The translations under genes were made by a program, and so were the position numbers. Positions 17,590 to 25,901 of a stretch of 64,000 nt of DNA are shown here, one piece after another. The stretch's first letter is position 1, and each line of letters begins with the position of its first letter. The stretch is from BQWY01 sp046351095. Lineage in GTDB: Bacteria > Nitrospirota > Nitrospiria > Nitrospirales > Nitrospiraceae. Location: the NCBI GenBank assembly GCA_046351095.1, contig JAXLZC010000001.1, forward strand, positions 744,001-808,000, given 5' to 3'. The notes under the pieces were generated by a model. It was not told where the DNA came from. It worked only from the letters and a program-made list of their open reading frames with translations, and did no database searches.

Positions 17590-18542
17590 TGCGGCAATCC
17601 CTCCACGAGTCGGCGTAATTCCTTCGCGAGGGTGGTGCCTGAGCAGCTGCGGCTACAGGCAGTGGTGATGGCCTGCAGAATGGCCGTGCGAAGCGCCGTG
17701 TCCCCGGTGCGATCCAGACGCGCGGCCAAATCGGTCAGAGAACCGAGTAATTCGGCCTGCTGGGCCACGATGGATGCCAGGCGGCTCTCCATGACCGTGA
17801 TGGTCGATTCAGCGGCCGTTAGTCGCACCTCAATCGGGTCCATCGGTGGAGGCGGCGGGGGTGGTGGCGATGCCGGAGGAGGCGGGGGAGACGCCGGCGG
17901 CGGTGGGCTCGGCGGAGGTGGTGGTGCGACTGGCGCGATCCCGACGAGCGTATTGCACTGCTGCTCTGTCCACAGCCCATCTGTCCCGTGCGTGCGGTAA
18001 CAGACGAACGTATGGCCCGTCGTCCAGGTGCGTGCGTGGCGAAACACCGTCGCCTGTGCCGGAAATAGAATCGGCACCCAGGCGTGCGCGGTGGTGTCGT
18101 CTTGGTATTGAAGTGCCGTCGCGCCTGGCTCGATGGTCACGGTGGCGCCGGTGGCGTCGGGCGTGACGGTCAACACACGCGCCGCTCCGCTGACTTCGGC
18201 GGCGGGTAAATCGGTTTTCGTCCCGCCACCGGAGTCTGCAGCGACCTGCGCACTAATCTCATTGCTGTAGTCGCTTGATCCGACCGCATTGTACGCAGTC
18301 GCAGCGATGTAGTGCGTTCCGCTTGGGACGCCCCGCAGGATGTAACTCAGTACGTTGCCGACGTCGATATTCGGCAGCGTTGTGTATTGCCCGGACGACG
18401 GTCCGAGATGCAGTCTGTACCCGGTCGGCGTCGACCCAGTGGTCGGAGCATTCCAGCCGAGTGAAAGGTCACCCGCCGTAGCCGGTGCCGCGAGCGCGAA
18501 CAGCGCCGCGATGCTTCGAAGCGCGCCCCCCGCGCGGATCAT
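17586..18542 (-). CDS. Exported fibronectin-III / polyproline / coiled-coil protein
   Basis: 318 residues. Signal peptide MIRAGGALRSIAALFALAAP ending ATA. One FN3 domain (about 25-100, LGWNAPTTGSTPTGYRLHLG), a beta domain, then a proline tract at about 205-235 (runs of up to eight Pro) and a C-terminal amphipathic helix (EVRLTAAESTITVMESRLAS) likely to trimerise. Cysteines VCYRT/QQCN and ACSRSCS are paired. It looks like a stalked adhesin or fibre on the tail tip. Confidence 0.6.
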   Translation of the reverse strand: MIRAGGALRSIAALFALAAPATAGDLSLGWNAPTTGSTPTGYRLHLGPSSGQYTTLPNIDVGNVLSYILRGVPSGTHYIAATAYNAVGSSDYSNEISAQVAADSGGGTKTDLPAAEVSGAARVLTVTPDATGATVTIEPGATALQYQDDTTAHAWVPILFPAQATVFRHARTWTTGHTFVCYRTHGTDGLWTEQQCNTLVGIAPVAPPPPPSPPPPASPPPPPASPPPPPPPPMDPIEVRLTAAESTITVMESRLASIVAQQAELLGSLTDLAARLDRTGDTALRTAILQAITTACSRSCSGTTLAKELRRLVEGLPQ

Positions 18543-19444
18543 TGCAGCCTCCGCAACAGCGTCGGTGCGTTGGGTGGGGACGGTGGCGATGGCGGTGGTG
18601 GAGGGGGAGGAGGTGGCGAGGGTGGTGTGACACCACCACCTCCGCTCCCTCCTGACGAGGTGCCTCCGGTGCTGACCCGCACGTGGTCGTACCAGAAAAA
18701 TGTTTCTGTCGTTTTGGTGTCGCCGACGTTGCCCCAGGTCGGATCGAATTCAGCTTGAATGATTTGGTACTGCGGAAAGTTGGCGTTCGTGAAATTGCCG
18801 TTCAGCTGCCCGTCTACCCACCATCGAATGATTCCATCATTCGATGACGAACTCGAACTCATCTTTACGTAGTATTCGATCAGGTGCCATCCACCGAACC
18901 CGATGGTCGGATTCGAAACATTCGGATACACCTGCACCGTTCCAGGGCAATCGCCCCACGACCCTTGCAACTGACAGTTCTGTACTTGTTCGGTGTTGGG
19001 GAAATAGACACTGATCTTGCCATTGGGATTCAACAGCATGACCATGTTCCAGGCTCCAGCGCCTTGAATGAAGCTGATCTTCTGTCCGCCCCCCAGTGAT
19101 CCGCCTTCCCAGTTTGAGGAGGCCTTCCAATAAAAGCCCATGTACAACTCGCGCCGCGTGGGAGACAGCGGGAAGTAACTCACGCCGACCGAGGTGCCTC
19201 CTGGCAACCCAGGCCCAAACCGATGTTGCATCACGCTGCTCGGTGAAAACGGAGCAGACCCATCCTGCACAACCGACACCCCGCTACCCTGAATGCTCCA
19301 GCCGTCACCGGCCAGCGAGCTGTAGTTGTGATCGCTGAGTAGGGTGGACCCGCTGGGCTCGTTCGGCCAAGACTGTGCGTGGGCAGAGAGCGCCGGGATA
19401 CACAGCAGCGCGATGACGAGTAGTAGGCGTGCGAGATGTGTCAT
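18539..19444 (-). CDS. Exported jelly-roll (ConA-like) protein, glycan-binding candidate
   Basis: 301 residues. The start follows GAGGAGGAA. Signal peptide MTHLARLLLVIALLCIPALS ending AHA. The mature domain (RRELYMGFYWKASSNWEGG, GFGGWHLIEYYVKMSS, DGIIRWWVDGQLNG) has the pattern of concanavalin-A-like/polysaccharide-lyase jelly-roll domains. It ends in a glycine-rich linker and a run of nine prolines. Probably binds or cleaves a surface polysaccharide; catalytic residues cannot be assigned. Confidence 0.6.
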   Translation of the reverse strand: MTHLARLLLVIALLCIPALSAHAQSWPNEPSGSTLLSDHNYSSLAGDGWSIQGSGVSVVQDGSAPFSPSSVMQHRFGPGLPGGTSVGVSYFPLSPTRRELYMGFYWKASSNWEGGSLGGGQKISFIQGAGAWNMVMLLNPNGKISVYFPNTEQVQNCQLQGSWGDCPGTVQVYPNVSNPTIGFGGWHLIEYYVKMSSSSSSNDGIIRWWVDGQLNGNFTNANFPQYQIIQAEFDPTWGNVGDTKTTETFFWYDHVRVSTGGTSSGGSGGGGVTPPSPPPPPPPPPSPPSPPNAPTLLRRLQ

Positions 19445-19454
19445 GCGTTCCTCC

Positions 19455-20513
19455 TCAAAAAAGATCCGGATCAATGGCAAAATTCCATCCGCCGACACCC
19501 GTGGAAACAGGCTCCGGTGGCGGTGGCGGGGCCGTCGTCACGCAGGCCTCGTTGGACCAGGCACTGACGCCGCCGCTGTTTTCTGCGCGCACGCGCTCAC
19601 AGTCGCCTGTCTCGCCGACCGGAAGCGCGAAGGTGTAGCTCGTGACGTTGGCTCCGACGGTGGCGAGGTCCAGCCAGTTCGGCGACGACTGGTCGGTGCG
19701 CTTTTGGATTCGGAAGAGCGTTTCGTCCGACGAGTTATCGCGCCACGTCAGCGCGATCTGCCCCGCCACGGTCCCGCGCAGCGACAGGAGAATCGCGGCG
19801 AGCGCCGGCGTCTCGTTGTTGGTGCCGACCGTCCAGGTGTGGCTATATGTTCCTGGCGAGCTGACGCCCTTCGTGATGAAGTGTGCCCCTTCGCCGCCGC
19901 TTCCGGTGGTTTGCGTTTCCGTCGTCTGACTGGTCCAACCAGATTCGATGCTGTAGGTGAGCGTGCCGTTGTTGTCGGCACCGAGCAGCGCGACCAGCAG
20001 TTCGTCTGACTGCGCGGTCGATCCGCCAGTCGAGACCGTGATGCTCGTCCCAGTGGTCGACGCGGTGCCGATACGATCGACGATGGCGCCGGGCAACGCT
20101 CCAGTGATGGCCCAGGCGTCCGCCGTGAGATAGTCGCGATCGTCCACGCAGTTGACCGTCACGGTGAATTGTCCGGATGGCGTAGGGATCGCCTCCGCGA
20201 GATAGGCGTAGACGCGCGTGAGGTGTGTTGGTGCTCCGCCTGCAGAGGCGATGAGTTGATACGTATTCCCCTGGTTGTCGCTGACGCTGCCCTGGATGCA
20301 GTTGACCGACGAATCAGAATTCCACTGCGTGACGCCGACGAGGATGTGCGAGCCCGCCGCAGGGAGAAAGCCGAACGAGCCCGAGGCGCTGTCTGCAGGC
20401 GACGCCTGGAACTTGCCCGTTTTGTAGGAGACAACGGGCACACCCGCGTCTGCGCACACCGGCGCACTCAGGAGCGCAGCGGCCAACAGCAGCGATGGAC
20501 GCAGCCGGTTCAC
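19455..20513 (-). CDS. Exported Ig-like/FN3 tail protein
   Basis: 352 residues. Starts with GTG overlapping the preceding stop (GTGA). Signal peptide MNRLRPSLLLAAALLSAPVC ending ADA. A beta-sandwich domain repeated in similar virion proteins (GSHILVGVTQW, SDNQGNTYQLIAS, LLSLRG) is followed by an FN3 domain (ALTWRDNSSDETLFRIQKRT) and a short PPPPP linker. Four cysteines (NCIQ, NCVD, DCER, EACV) suit an oxidising compartment. Confidence 0.6.
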   Translation of the reverse strand: MNRLRPSLLLAAALLSAPVCADAGVPVVSYKTGKFQASPADSASGSFGFLPAAGSHILVGVTQWNSDSSVNCIQGSVSDNQGNTYQLIASAGGAPTHLTRVYAYLAEAIPTPSGQFTVTVNCVDDRDYLTADAWAITGALPGAIVDRIGTASTTGTSITVSTGGSTAQSDELLVALLGADNNGTLTYSIESGWTSQTTETQTTGSGGEGAHFITKGVSSPGTYSHTWTVGTNNETPALAAILLSLRGTVAGQIALTWRDNSSDETLFRIQKRTDQSSPNWLDLATVGANVTSYTFALPVGETGDCERVRAENSGGVSAWSNEACVTTAPPPPPEPVSTGVGGWNFAIDPDLF

Positions 20514-22816
20514 GGTTTCCACACCTCACAGGTGAGTGTGCCGGAGGCACCGTCCCAGGTGCCTCCGCTGCCGTTGTAGACGAACACTTTGACTGTATCG
20601 CTGGAGCTGACGGTCGATTCCATTTCGAGGTTGTCGACCGTGATGGATGGATGCGCGCAGGTGACCACATCGCCGACGGCGGCGCCGGTCACGGTGACGG
20701 TCGTGACGGCGGTGCGTGTCGATGCGGCCGTGCTGGCCGGGTCCCACGTGGCGGTGCCGCGCAGGTGTTTCCCGATCGTCGCGCCGATCTGGTTGCCGCT
20801 GCTGACCGTCCCGCGGTTCTGCAAGAGCGCGAGGCTCGTGTGACTATTGGTACGATGCCAATCGGCGGTGAGGTTGTTCTCGCCGCTGTTGTCGCTCACG
20901 AGGCTGTTCGCAATTTTGTCGAGATCGAATCCATAGGACTGGCTGCGCGACGCGCCGCTGCGGGTGTCGCCGGCCTGATTGCCGACGAACGAAATGCGTG
21001 TGTTGTCGGGCGGCGTGCTGCCGTTGGTCGCGGCCAGCGTGAACAGAAACCCTGGCGCCGGCGTCGTCGTTGTGCCGTTGTCCCAGGCCTGGTTGCCGTG
21101 CATGGACACGTCGGCCATGCTGCCGAGTTGGAACCCCACGCCCGTGTTGTTTCGCGCGAGATTTCCGGTGACCGACGATTTCACGAGCCCGAGTTCGAAT
21201 CCCGGTCCGCCGTTTCCCTCAGCGATATTGTTGGCCAGCGTGACGTCTTCGACGCCGCCGATCGACGACACCAGCGCGTAGTTTCCAGGAGCGACGAACA
21301 CGCCCTTTGCGACATTGGCGCGCACGTAGTTGCTGGAGAGGATCAGGCGGCGGTCGTAGCCGAGTTGGTTGGCGCCTTCGCCGGTATTGACGTCGTAGGC
21401 AAAGTAGAGTCCGACGAGCGTGTTGGCGTCCGCGTGCACGCCGTTCACCACGAGGCGAGTGCCGCCGACGTGGCCGCGGATGCCCATGTTCGCGTTTCCG
21501 GAAAACCACCCGCCGAGAATTTCGCCGTCGCGCGCGTGACTCGCGAGGTGCAGGCCATCGCCGACCGTGGAGTTTTTGCAGTGACAATTGATGACGGTAT
21601 ACCTCGACACCTGTGGCGCGCCGCTGGTGGTCGGCCAATACCCGAGGATGATGCCGTAGCCGTTGCCGTCTAGATCGACGTGCTGGATCGTGAGGTCCTG
21701 CGCGTTGTTGCCCGCCCAGATGCCCGCGTAGAGCCCGTCGCTTTTCAGACCGCCGATTTTCGTGCCGCTCGCGCCGTGGACATGCACGCCGACGGTGCGC
21801 TTCGACGAGACGACATTGACGCCGGTTAGGCGGCCGCCGGTCACCTTCTGACGCAACCCAGTCAGCTTGATTGCAGCGATGACCGTATCGGACGAATGCA
21901 CGCCGGTGGTGCCCGTGCCGATGATGTTGGTGACGTCCAGCGTCGTCCCCTGCGCGAGCTTGATGTGCAGGTCGTTGGTGCCGGAGATCAGTTCCGCGTC
22001 GACGCGATAGACGCCGGCAGCAAATTCGACGGTACTCCCCGAAGGCGCCATCGCCATACAGCGCGCGATCGCCGCAGCGTCGTCCACGCCATCCCCAACG
22101 ATTGCGCCGCACCACCCGACGTGAATCGTGCCTGGCTTTGTAAACGCGATCGTCCCGGTGCCGCCGAAAATCTGGCGCCGCGGATCCGCACGAAGCTGCT
22201 CCGGCGAGTCGAAGGTGATTGTGATTGAGGTGTTCGGCGAGAGTTGTCCCTGGCCGTCCATCCAGATCGTGCAAATCGCCGGCGGCGCCGTATTCGACGC
22301 GACCGCGATCGCAGTCGACACACGCAGCGTTTGCGTACTGCCGCAGGCGTTGGTGACCGCCGTCGGAAAATCGGCATAGGCCGAGGTGTCCTGGACGTTG
22401 AGGATGCCGCCCGCCGTGTTGCTGATTTCGGTGGAGACTTGCGCCCACATCGCCTTAGTGAGGCCCTGCACCAAGCGATAGGTTTTTCCCGCCGTGTTGT
22501 GCGTGCTCGCACTCGTGCCTTCCTGCGCGCGCAAAATCGTCAGCGTGTCGCCGCTGCGGTTCGTCACGCGGATGATTTCGCGCTGTGGGTCGTCGGACGG
22601 ATCCGGGTAGTCCGTCGCGTTCCACCACGTCACGGAAAACGGCGTCGTGGACGGCAGGCGGCCGCCTTGGCCGGTGGTCACGACGATGGTCGTGGTCGTC
22701 GAGTCGTAGCCCTGCGAGACGGTGACCTTGGCAAAATTTTCCACGGGATCGAGCGCGGCGACTCCGGTGCTCACCTGGAGCAGCAGCACCGCGACGACCA
22801 GCAGTGCGCGCAGCAT
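20510..22816 (-). CDS. Exported right-handed beta-helix protein, tailspike-like
   Basis: 768 residues. The ATG overlaps the preceding stop (TAATG); an upstream GTG at 22822 is less likely. Signal peptide MLRALLVVAVLLLQVSTGVA. A head domain (about 25-130, REIIRVTNRSGDTLTILRAQEG) is followed by a pectate-lyase-type parallel beta-helix (about 215-680) with the entry motif DGVDDAAAIARCMAMAP. This is the standard tailspike/depolymerase architecture, used to bind or degrade capsular polysaccharide. A signal peptide on a tailspike is exceptional. Confidence 0.75.
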   Translation of the reverse strand: MLRALLVVAVLLLQVSTGVAALDPVENFAKVTVSQGYDSTTTTIVVTTGQGGRLPSTTPFSVTWWNATDYPDPSDDPQREIIRVTNRSGDTLTILRAQEGTSASTHNTAGKTYRLVQGLTKAMWAQVSTEISNTAGGILNVQDTSAYADFPTAVTNACGSTQTLRVSTAIAVASNTAPPAICTIWMDGQGQLSPNTSITITFDSPEQLRADPRRQIFGGTGTIAFTKPGTIHVGWCGAIVGDGVDDAAAIARCMAMAPSGSTVEFAAGVYRVDAELISGTNDLHIKLAQGTTLDVTNIIGTGTTGVHSSDTVIAAIKLTGLRQKVTGGRLTGVNVVSSKRTVGVHVHGASGTKIGGLKSDGLYAGIWAGNNAQDLTIQHVDLDGNGYGIILGYWPTTSGAPQVSRYTVINCHCKNSTVGDGLHLASHARDGEILGGWFSGNANMGIRGHVGGTRLVVNGVHADANTLVGLYFAYDVNTGEGANQLGYDRRLILSSNYVRANVAKGVFVAPGNYALVSSIGGVEDVTLANNIAEGNGGPGFELGLVKSSVTGNLARNNTGVGFQLGSMADVSMHGNQAWDNGTTTTPAPGFLFTLAATNGSTPPDNTRISFVGNQAGDTRSGASRSQSYGFDLDKIANSLVSDNSGENNLTADWHRTNSHTSLALLQNRGTVSSGNQIGATIGKHLRGTATWDPASTAASTRTAVTTVTVTGAAVGDVVTCAHPSITVDNLEMESTVSSSDTVKVFVYNGSGGTWDGASGTLTCEVWKP

Positions 22817-23928
22817 TACCACAGCAGCACCACCCAGCCGGACGAACCAGCACTTCCGGCGTTGCCTGCACTGCCAGTAACGAATTGTCCGCTCCCCGGC
22901 GCCCCACCGGATCCGCCGACTCCGCCATCACCAGAGTTCGCCGTGGGACCTCCGTTCGCACCGTCAGCCGATCCCATGTTAGTGCCGGACACTTCGCCCC
23001 GTCCTCCAGCTCCGCCCACACCACCATTTCCCCCAAGTGCGGTTATCGTCGGAGTCCCTCCGACGACTGTCGTGTTGCCACCGTTTCCACCAGTGCCGCC
23101 GCTTCCTCCAGATTGGCCATTGTTTGGGCCTCCGCTTCCGCCCGAACCCCCCGTTCCGCCCGCCCCAATATTAATTTGCAGATTTTCTCCACCGCTCACA
23201 GCGATAGTCTGAATAATTAGTTGCCCCTCGGATCCGTTTCCACCCAGCGAGCCGTTACGCGCCGTGCCGTTGTCCGCTGAATCTGTTCCCCCGCCGCCTC
23301 CTCCACCGCCACCACCCCCACCGCCACCTTTGACGATCACCAGCACGCTGTCGGTGTTGTACGGCGCGACGATATTGTCGTTCGTGGTATATCGCGCGAA
23401 ATTCGGCAGCTTGTAGTTGCGCGCCGTCGAGCGGCCCCCGTTCGACCAGGTCGTAATGCTGGAAGCCCCGGTGATGACGCGCCCTAGAAAGATGTACGCC
23501 GTCGACGGCGGCACCGATGAGGTGGTGTCGTACACTTCCATGGCGGTGGCAAGACCACTCGCCGTATAGAGTAGGATGTACATGTTGCTGGTCGAATTCG
23601 CCGGCAACGTGACGGACGTGTTCGGCCATTCGACGTAGCGGCCCTCGATCAGCCCGGATCCTGATCCAACCTGCACCGTCAACCCCGACACTGCCGAGAA
23701 CGATCCGCCAGTGATCACATAGTTTTGGCCGACGAAAGCCTTGTTGATCTTGGCCCAAAAAACCTCAAGCATCGTCTTGCCGTTTCCGGCAGTGCCACCG
23801 TTCACGTCGTTTTGGGATGGCCAGACGAGTTCATTAGTGATGCTGGTGTTGCCCGCCTGCACAGGCAGCGGCGCGAGCAGTAGCGCGGCACAGGCAACGA
23901 GAAGTAATCCGGTGATGAGTCGTCGCAT
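22816..23928 (-). CDS. Exported glycine-rich tail fibre/adhesin
   Basis: 370 residues. Signal peptide MRRLITGLLLVACAALLLAP ending VQA. Residues 30-205 are a beta-rich fibre domain (VWPSQNDVNGGTAGNGKTML; NMYILLYTASGLATAMEVYD). At about 203-216 there is a run of 14 glycines. The last 150 residues are GGxGGxGG repeats ending GSSGWVVLLW, like glycine-rich receptor-binding adhesins (PGII-type bundles). First gene of the exported block. Confidence 0.7.
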   Translation of the reverse strand: MRRLITGLLLVACAALLLAPLPVQAGNTSITNELVWPSQNDVNGGTAGNGKTMLEVFWAKINKAFVGQNYVITGGSFSAVSGLTVQVGSGSGLIEGRYVEWPNTSVTLPANSTSNMYILLYTASGLATAMEVYDTTSSVPPSTAYIFLGRVITGASSITTWSNGGRSTARNYKLPNFARYTTNDNIVAPYNTDSVLVIVKGGGGGGGGGGGGGGTDSADNGTARNGSLGGNGSEGQLIIQTIAVSGGENLQINIGAGGTGGSGGSGGPNNGQSGGSGGTGGNGGNTTVVGGTPTITALGGNGGVGGAGGRGEVSGTNMGSADGANGGPTANSGDGGVGGSGGAPGSGQFVTGSAGNAGSAGSSGWVVLLW

Positions 23929-23940
23929 CGTTATGGCTCC

Positions 23941-24414
23941 TTAGGTCAAGGCCCGCGTCAGCTTCAATTTCCACTCAAACGTCAGAATGTTGTTCGCGTC
24001 TTTCAGCTTGTCCGCATAGGGCACGCGGCAGAGCATCGTGCCGCCGCTCGGCGAGGCATTGACGATCATGGCCTCGCGAAACGTGAACCCGTTCCCTGCC
24101 GTTTTTCCCATGATGTGGCGCATCACCAGTTCTTCCGTGGTGCTGTTCCAATTCACGCTGGTGATCGGTGCGCGATAGCGCTCGTCGCCGAGTCCCGTCA
24201 TGGCTTCGGAGTTCGGGTTGCCGTTTTGCCCGGCGGCCAGCCACGCGAAGGCCGGAATATTGTTCTGTCCGAACGCGCGGAGCCACAGCACTTCCACGCC
24301 TGTTTTGTAGAGGCGATTGTGTGTGACGACGCGCTCGATGCAGTAGCCATTCGGATCCCACAGCGCGATCGTGACCACGCCGCACAGCTCGCCCGCAGGG
24401 ATCACGCTCCCCAT
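23941..24414 (-). CDS. Tail-associated protein
   Basis: 157 residues, no signal peptide. GLGDERYRAPITSVNWNSTT and FREAMIVNASPSGGTMLCRV resemble small tail proteins found between the hub and fibre genes of siphophages. Role unassigned; probably a tail-tip adaptor. Confidence 0.55.
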   Translation of the reverse strand: MGSVIPAGELCGVVTIALWDPNGYCIERVVTHNRLYKTGVEVLWLRAFGQNNIPAFAWLAAGQNGNPNSEAMTGLGDERYRAPITSVNWNSTTEELVMRHIMGKTAGNGFTFREAMIVNASPSGGTMLCRVPYADKLKDANNILTFEWKLKLTRALT

Positions 24415-25901
24415 TGCGCGCCTCCGACAATGTCTTCGCCGAAGACGCCAATGTGCGCTGCGCTGAGCGTGACCGTCAGTTCGTCCGACGCGGCAGCCCC
24501 GGACGCCAGCGTGATCAGCTGCTGCACCGTGGCGTCTTCGTTGATGGTAATCGGCTTGCCGCTCTTGAACACGCGCGACCAGAACTGCTTCATCGTGTTG
24601 CGTAGTTCACCGGATGTGGCTGTTACGCGATACCGGCGCCGACCGATCGCAAACGGCCAGGTCTCCATGGCAGTGATCAACACATCCACGAGGCTCATGC
24701 CCATCTGCGGCACATCGATGCGGAGTTGTTGCCCAACGGCGAGGCCTGGCGTATCCGTCTCAAAATCCACATCCCACGCAATCTGTCCGTTGATCCGCAG
24801 GAGATCTTGGATGTACTGGTCCACCACGTCGTTGCCGTCGAGGCTGTCGTCACGAACGACGGCTTCGTAGCGGCCACTCCCACCTTCAATCTGTTTCCGG
24901 CGTTCAATTTCTTCCGGCTTTTCTCCCCCGGCAAAGAGGTCGTACCAGCCCGTATAGGTCACCGCGAGCGTTTGCTGTGGCGTCAACGGCGTCGCAGATG
25001 GCTGCTGCGACACAGTGTTGTTGCCCTGGTTCCAGGTCCACTGGGCATTGGAGTCGATGCCTCCAATCCCGACCGTCTGCGGAACACCGTCCAGCGACAC
25101 CGTCGGCTGCGCGGCGATCTCGAATCCCACAACAAATGTGCGGCGCTTGTTGTCTCCAGAAAAGAATTCGGTCTGTGCGCTGGTGCGCCCCTTTCCCCCG
25201 TCGACAAACTGGACGTTCCGATACCCGCCCCGATCCTGACTCGCGCGCATGTTGCGCCAGATGGCATTCACCCCATCGACAATGGGAAACGGTGCCATCA
25301 ACGCATCGCGATAGAACCAATTCATCGTGCGATAGCTATCGATTTCCCAGTTGTATCCAGTCTGCTGGTGGAGCTGGTCGAGTGCTTCCGTGACGGTGAT
25401 GTTCGGGAACACCACCTTTGCGAGTGTCGGCCCATTGGGGATGCTGCCGACGGTGACGCCTTCTACCGCGAGAAACTCCTCAACGAGGTTCCGCACGATC
25501 GCCCCGGCCGCCATGTTGGTGTAGACCTTGGCGACAATGAACCGGTCTGGAATTTGGTTGTGATCAATGGCGGTGACACGGCAAAACCGCTGGTCATTCG
25601 ACTCGGCGACAAACTCCCAATCCCACCGCTCGACGGTACCGCCAAACAGTCGCGTTTCTTCGTGCGTGAGAATGAATCGCGCCCCGACGGTCGGCGCCCA
25701 TGCGTCCGGAATGTAGAGGGTGCATTCCGCGGTATCGCGCCCGTTCAACTGCTCAGACACACGGTAGCTATCCACGAGGAGGTACCCACCTGACGACACA
25801 TCGTCCCCACCAATCTGAAGCGACAATCCTCCGGCGATTCCTCCTCCTGAGGTCGCGCCGCTGAACGGCGTGGAGGCAAACGGTGTGGCGCCGAACATCA
25901 T
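24402..25901 (-). CDS. Siphophage tail-tip/hub protein
   Basis: 499 residues. A Gly/Ser-rich start is followed by a beta-rich hub-like region (SYRVSEQLNGRDTAECTLYI; LFGGTVERWDWEF) and an MNWFYRDALMAP segment. Position right after the tape measure and before the fibres fits a distal tail/hub protein. No signal peptide. Confidence 0.65.
   Translation of the reverse strand: MMFGATPFASTPFSGATSGGGIAGGLSLQIGGDDVSSGGYLLVDSYRVSEQLNGRDTAECTLYIPDAWAPTVGARFILTHEETRLFGGTVERWDWEFVAESNDQRFCRVTAIDHNQIPDRFIVAKVYTNMAAGAIVRNLVEEFLAVEGVTVGSIPNGPTLAKVVFPNITVTEALDQLHQQTGYNWEIDSYRTMNWFYRDALMAPFPIVDGVNAIWRNMRASQDRGGYRNVQFVDGGKGRTSAQTEFFSGDNKRRTFVVGFEIAAQPTVSLDGVPQTVGIGGIDSNAQWTWNQGNNTVSQQPSATPLTPQQTLAVTYTGWYDLFAGGEKPEEIERRKQIEGGSGRYEAVVRDDSLDGNDVVDQYIQDLLRINGQIAWDVDFETDTPGLAVGQQLRIDVPQMGMSLVDVLITAMETWPFAIGRRRYRVTATSGELRNTMKQFWSRVFKSGKPITINEDATVQQLITLASGAAASDELTVTLSAAHIGVFGEDIVGGAQWGA

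Noticed and set aside
21219..22448. 409-codon minus-strand frame
   Set aside because: Out-of-frame shadow of the tailspike gene; Arg/His-rich nonsense composition.
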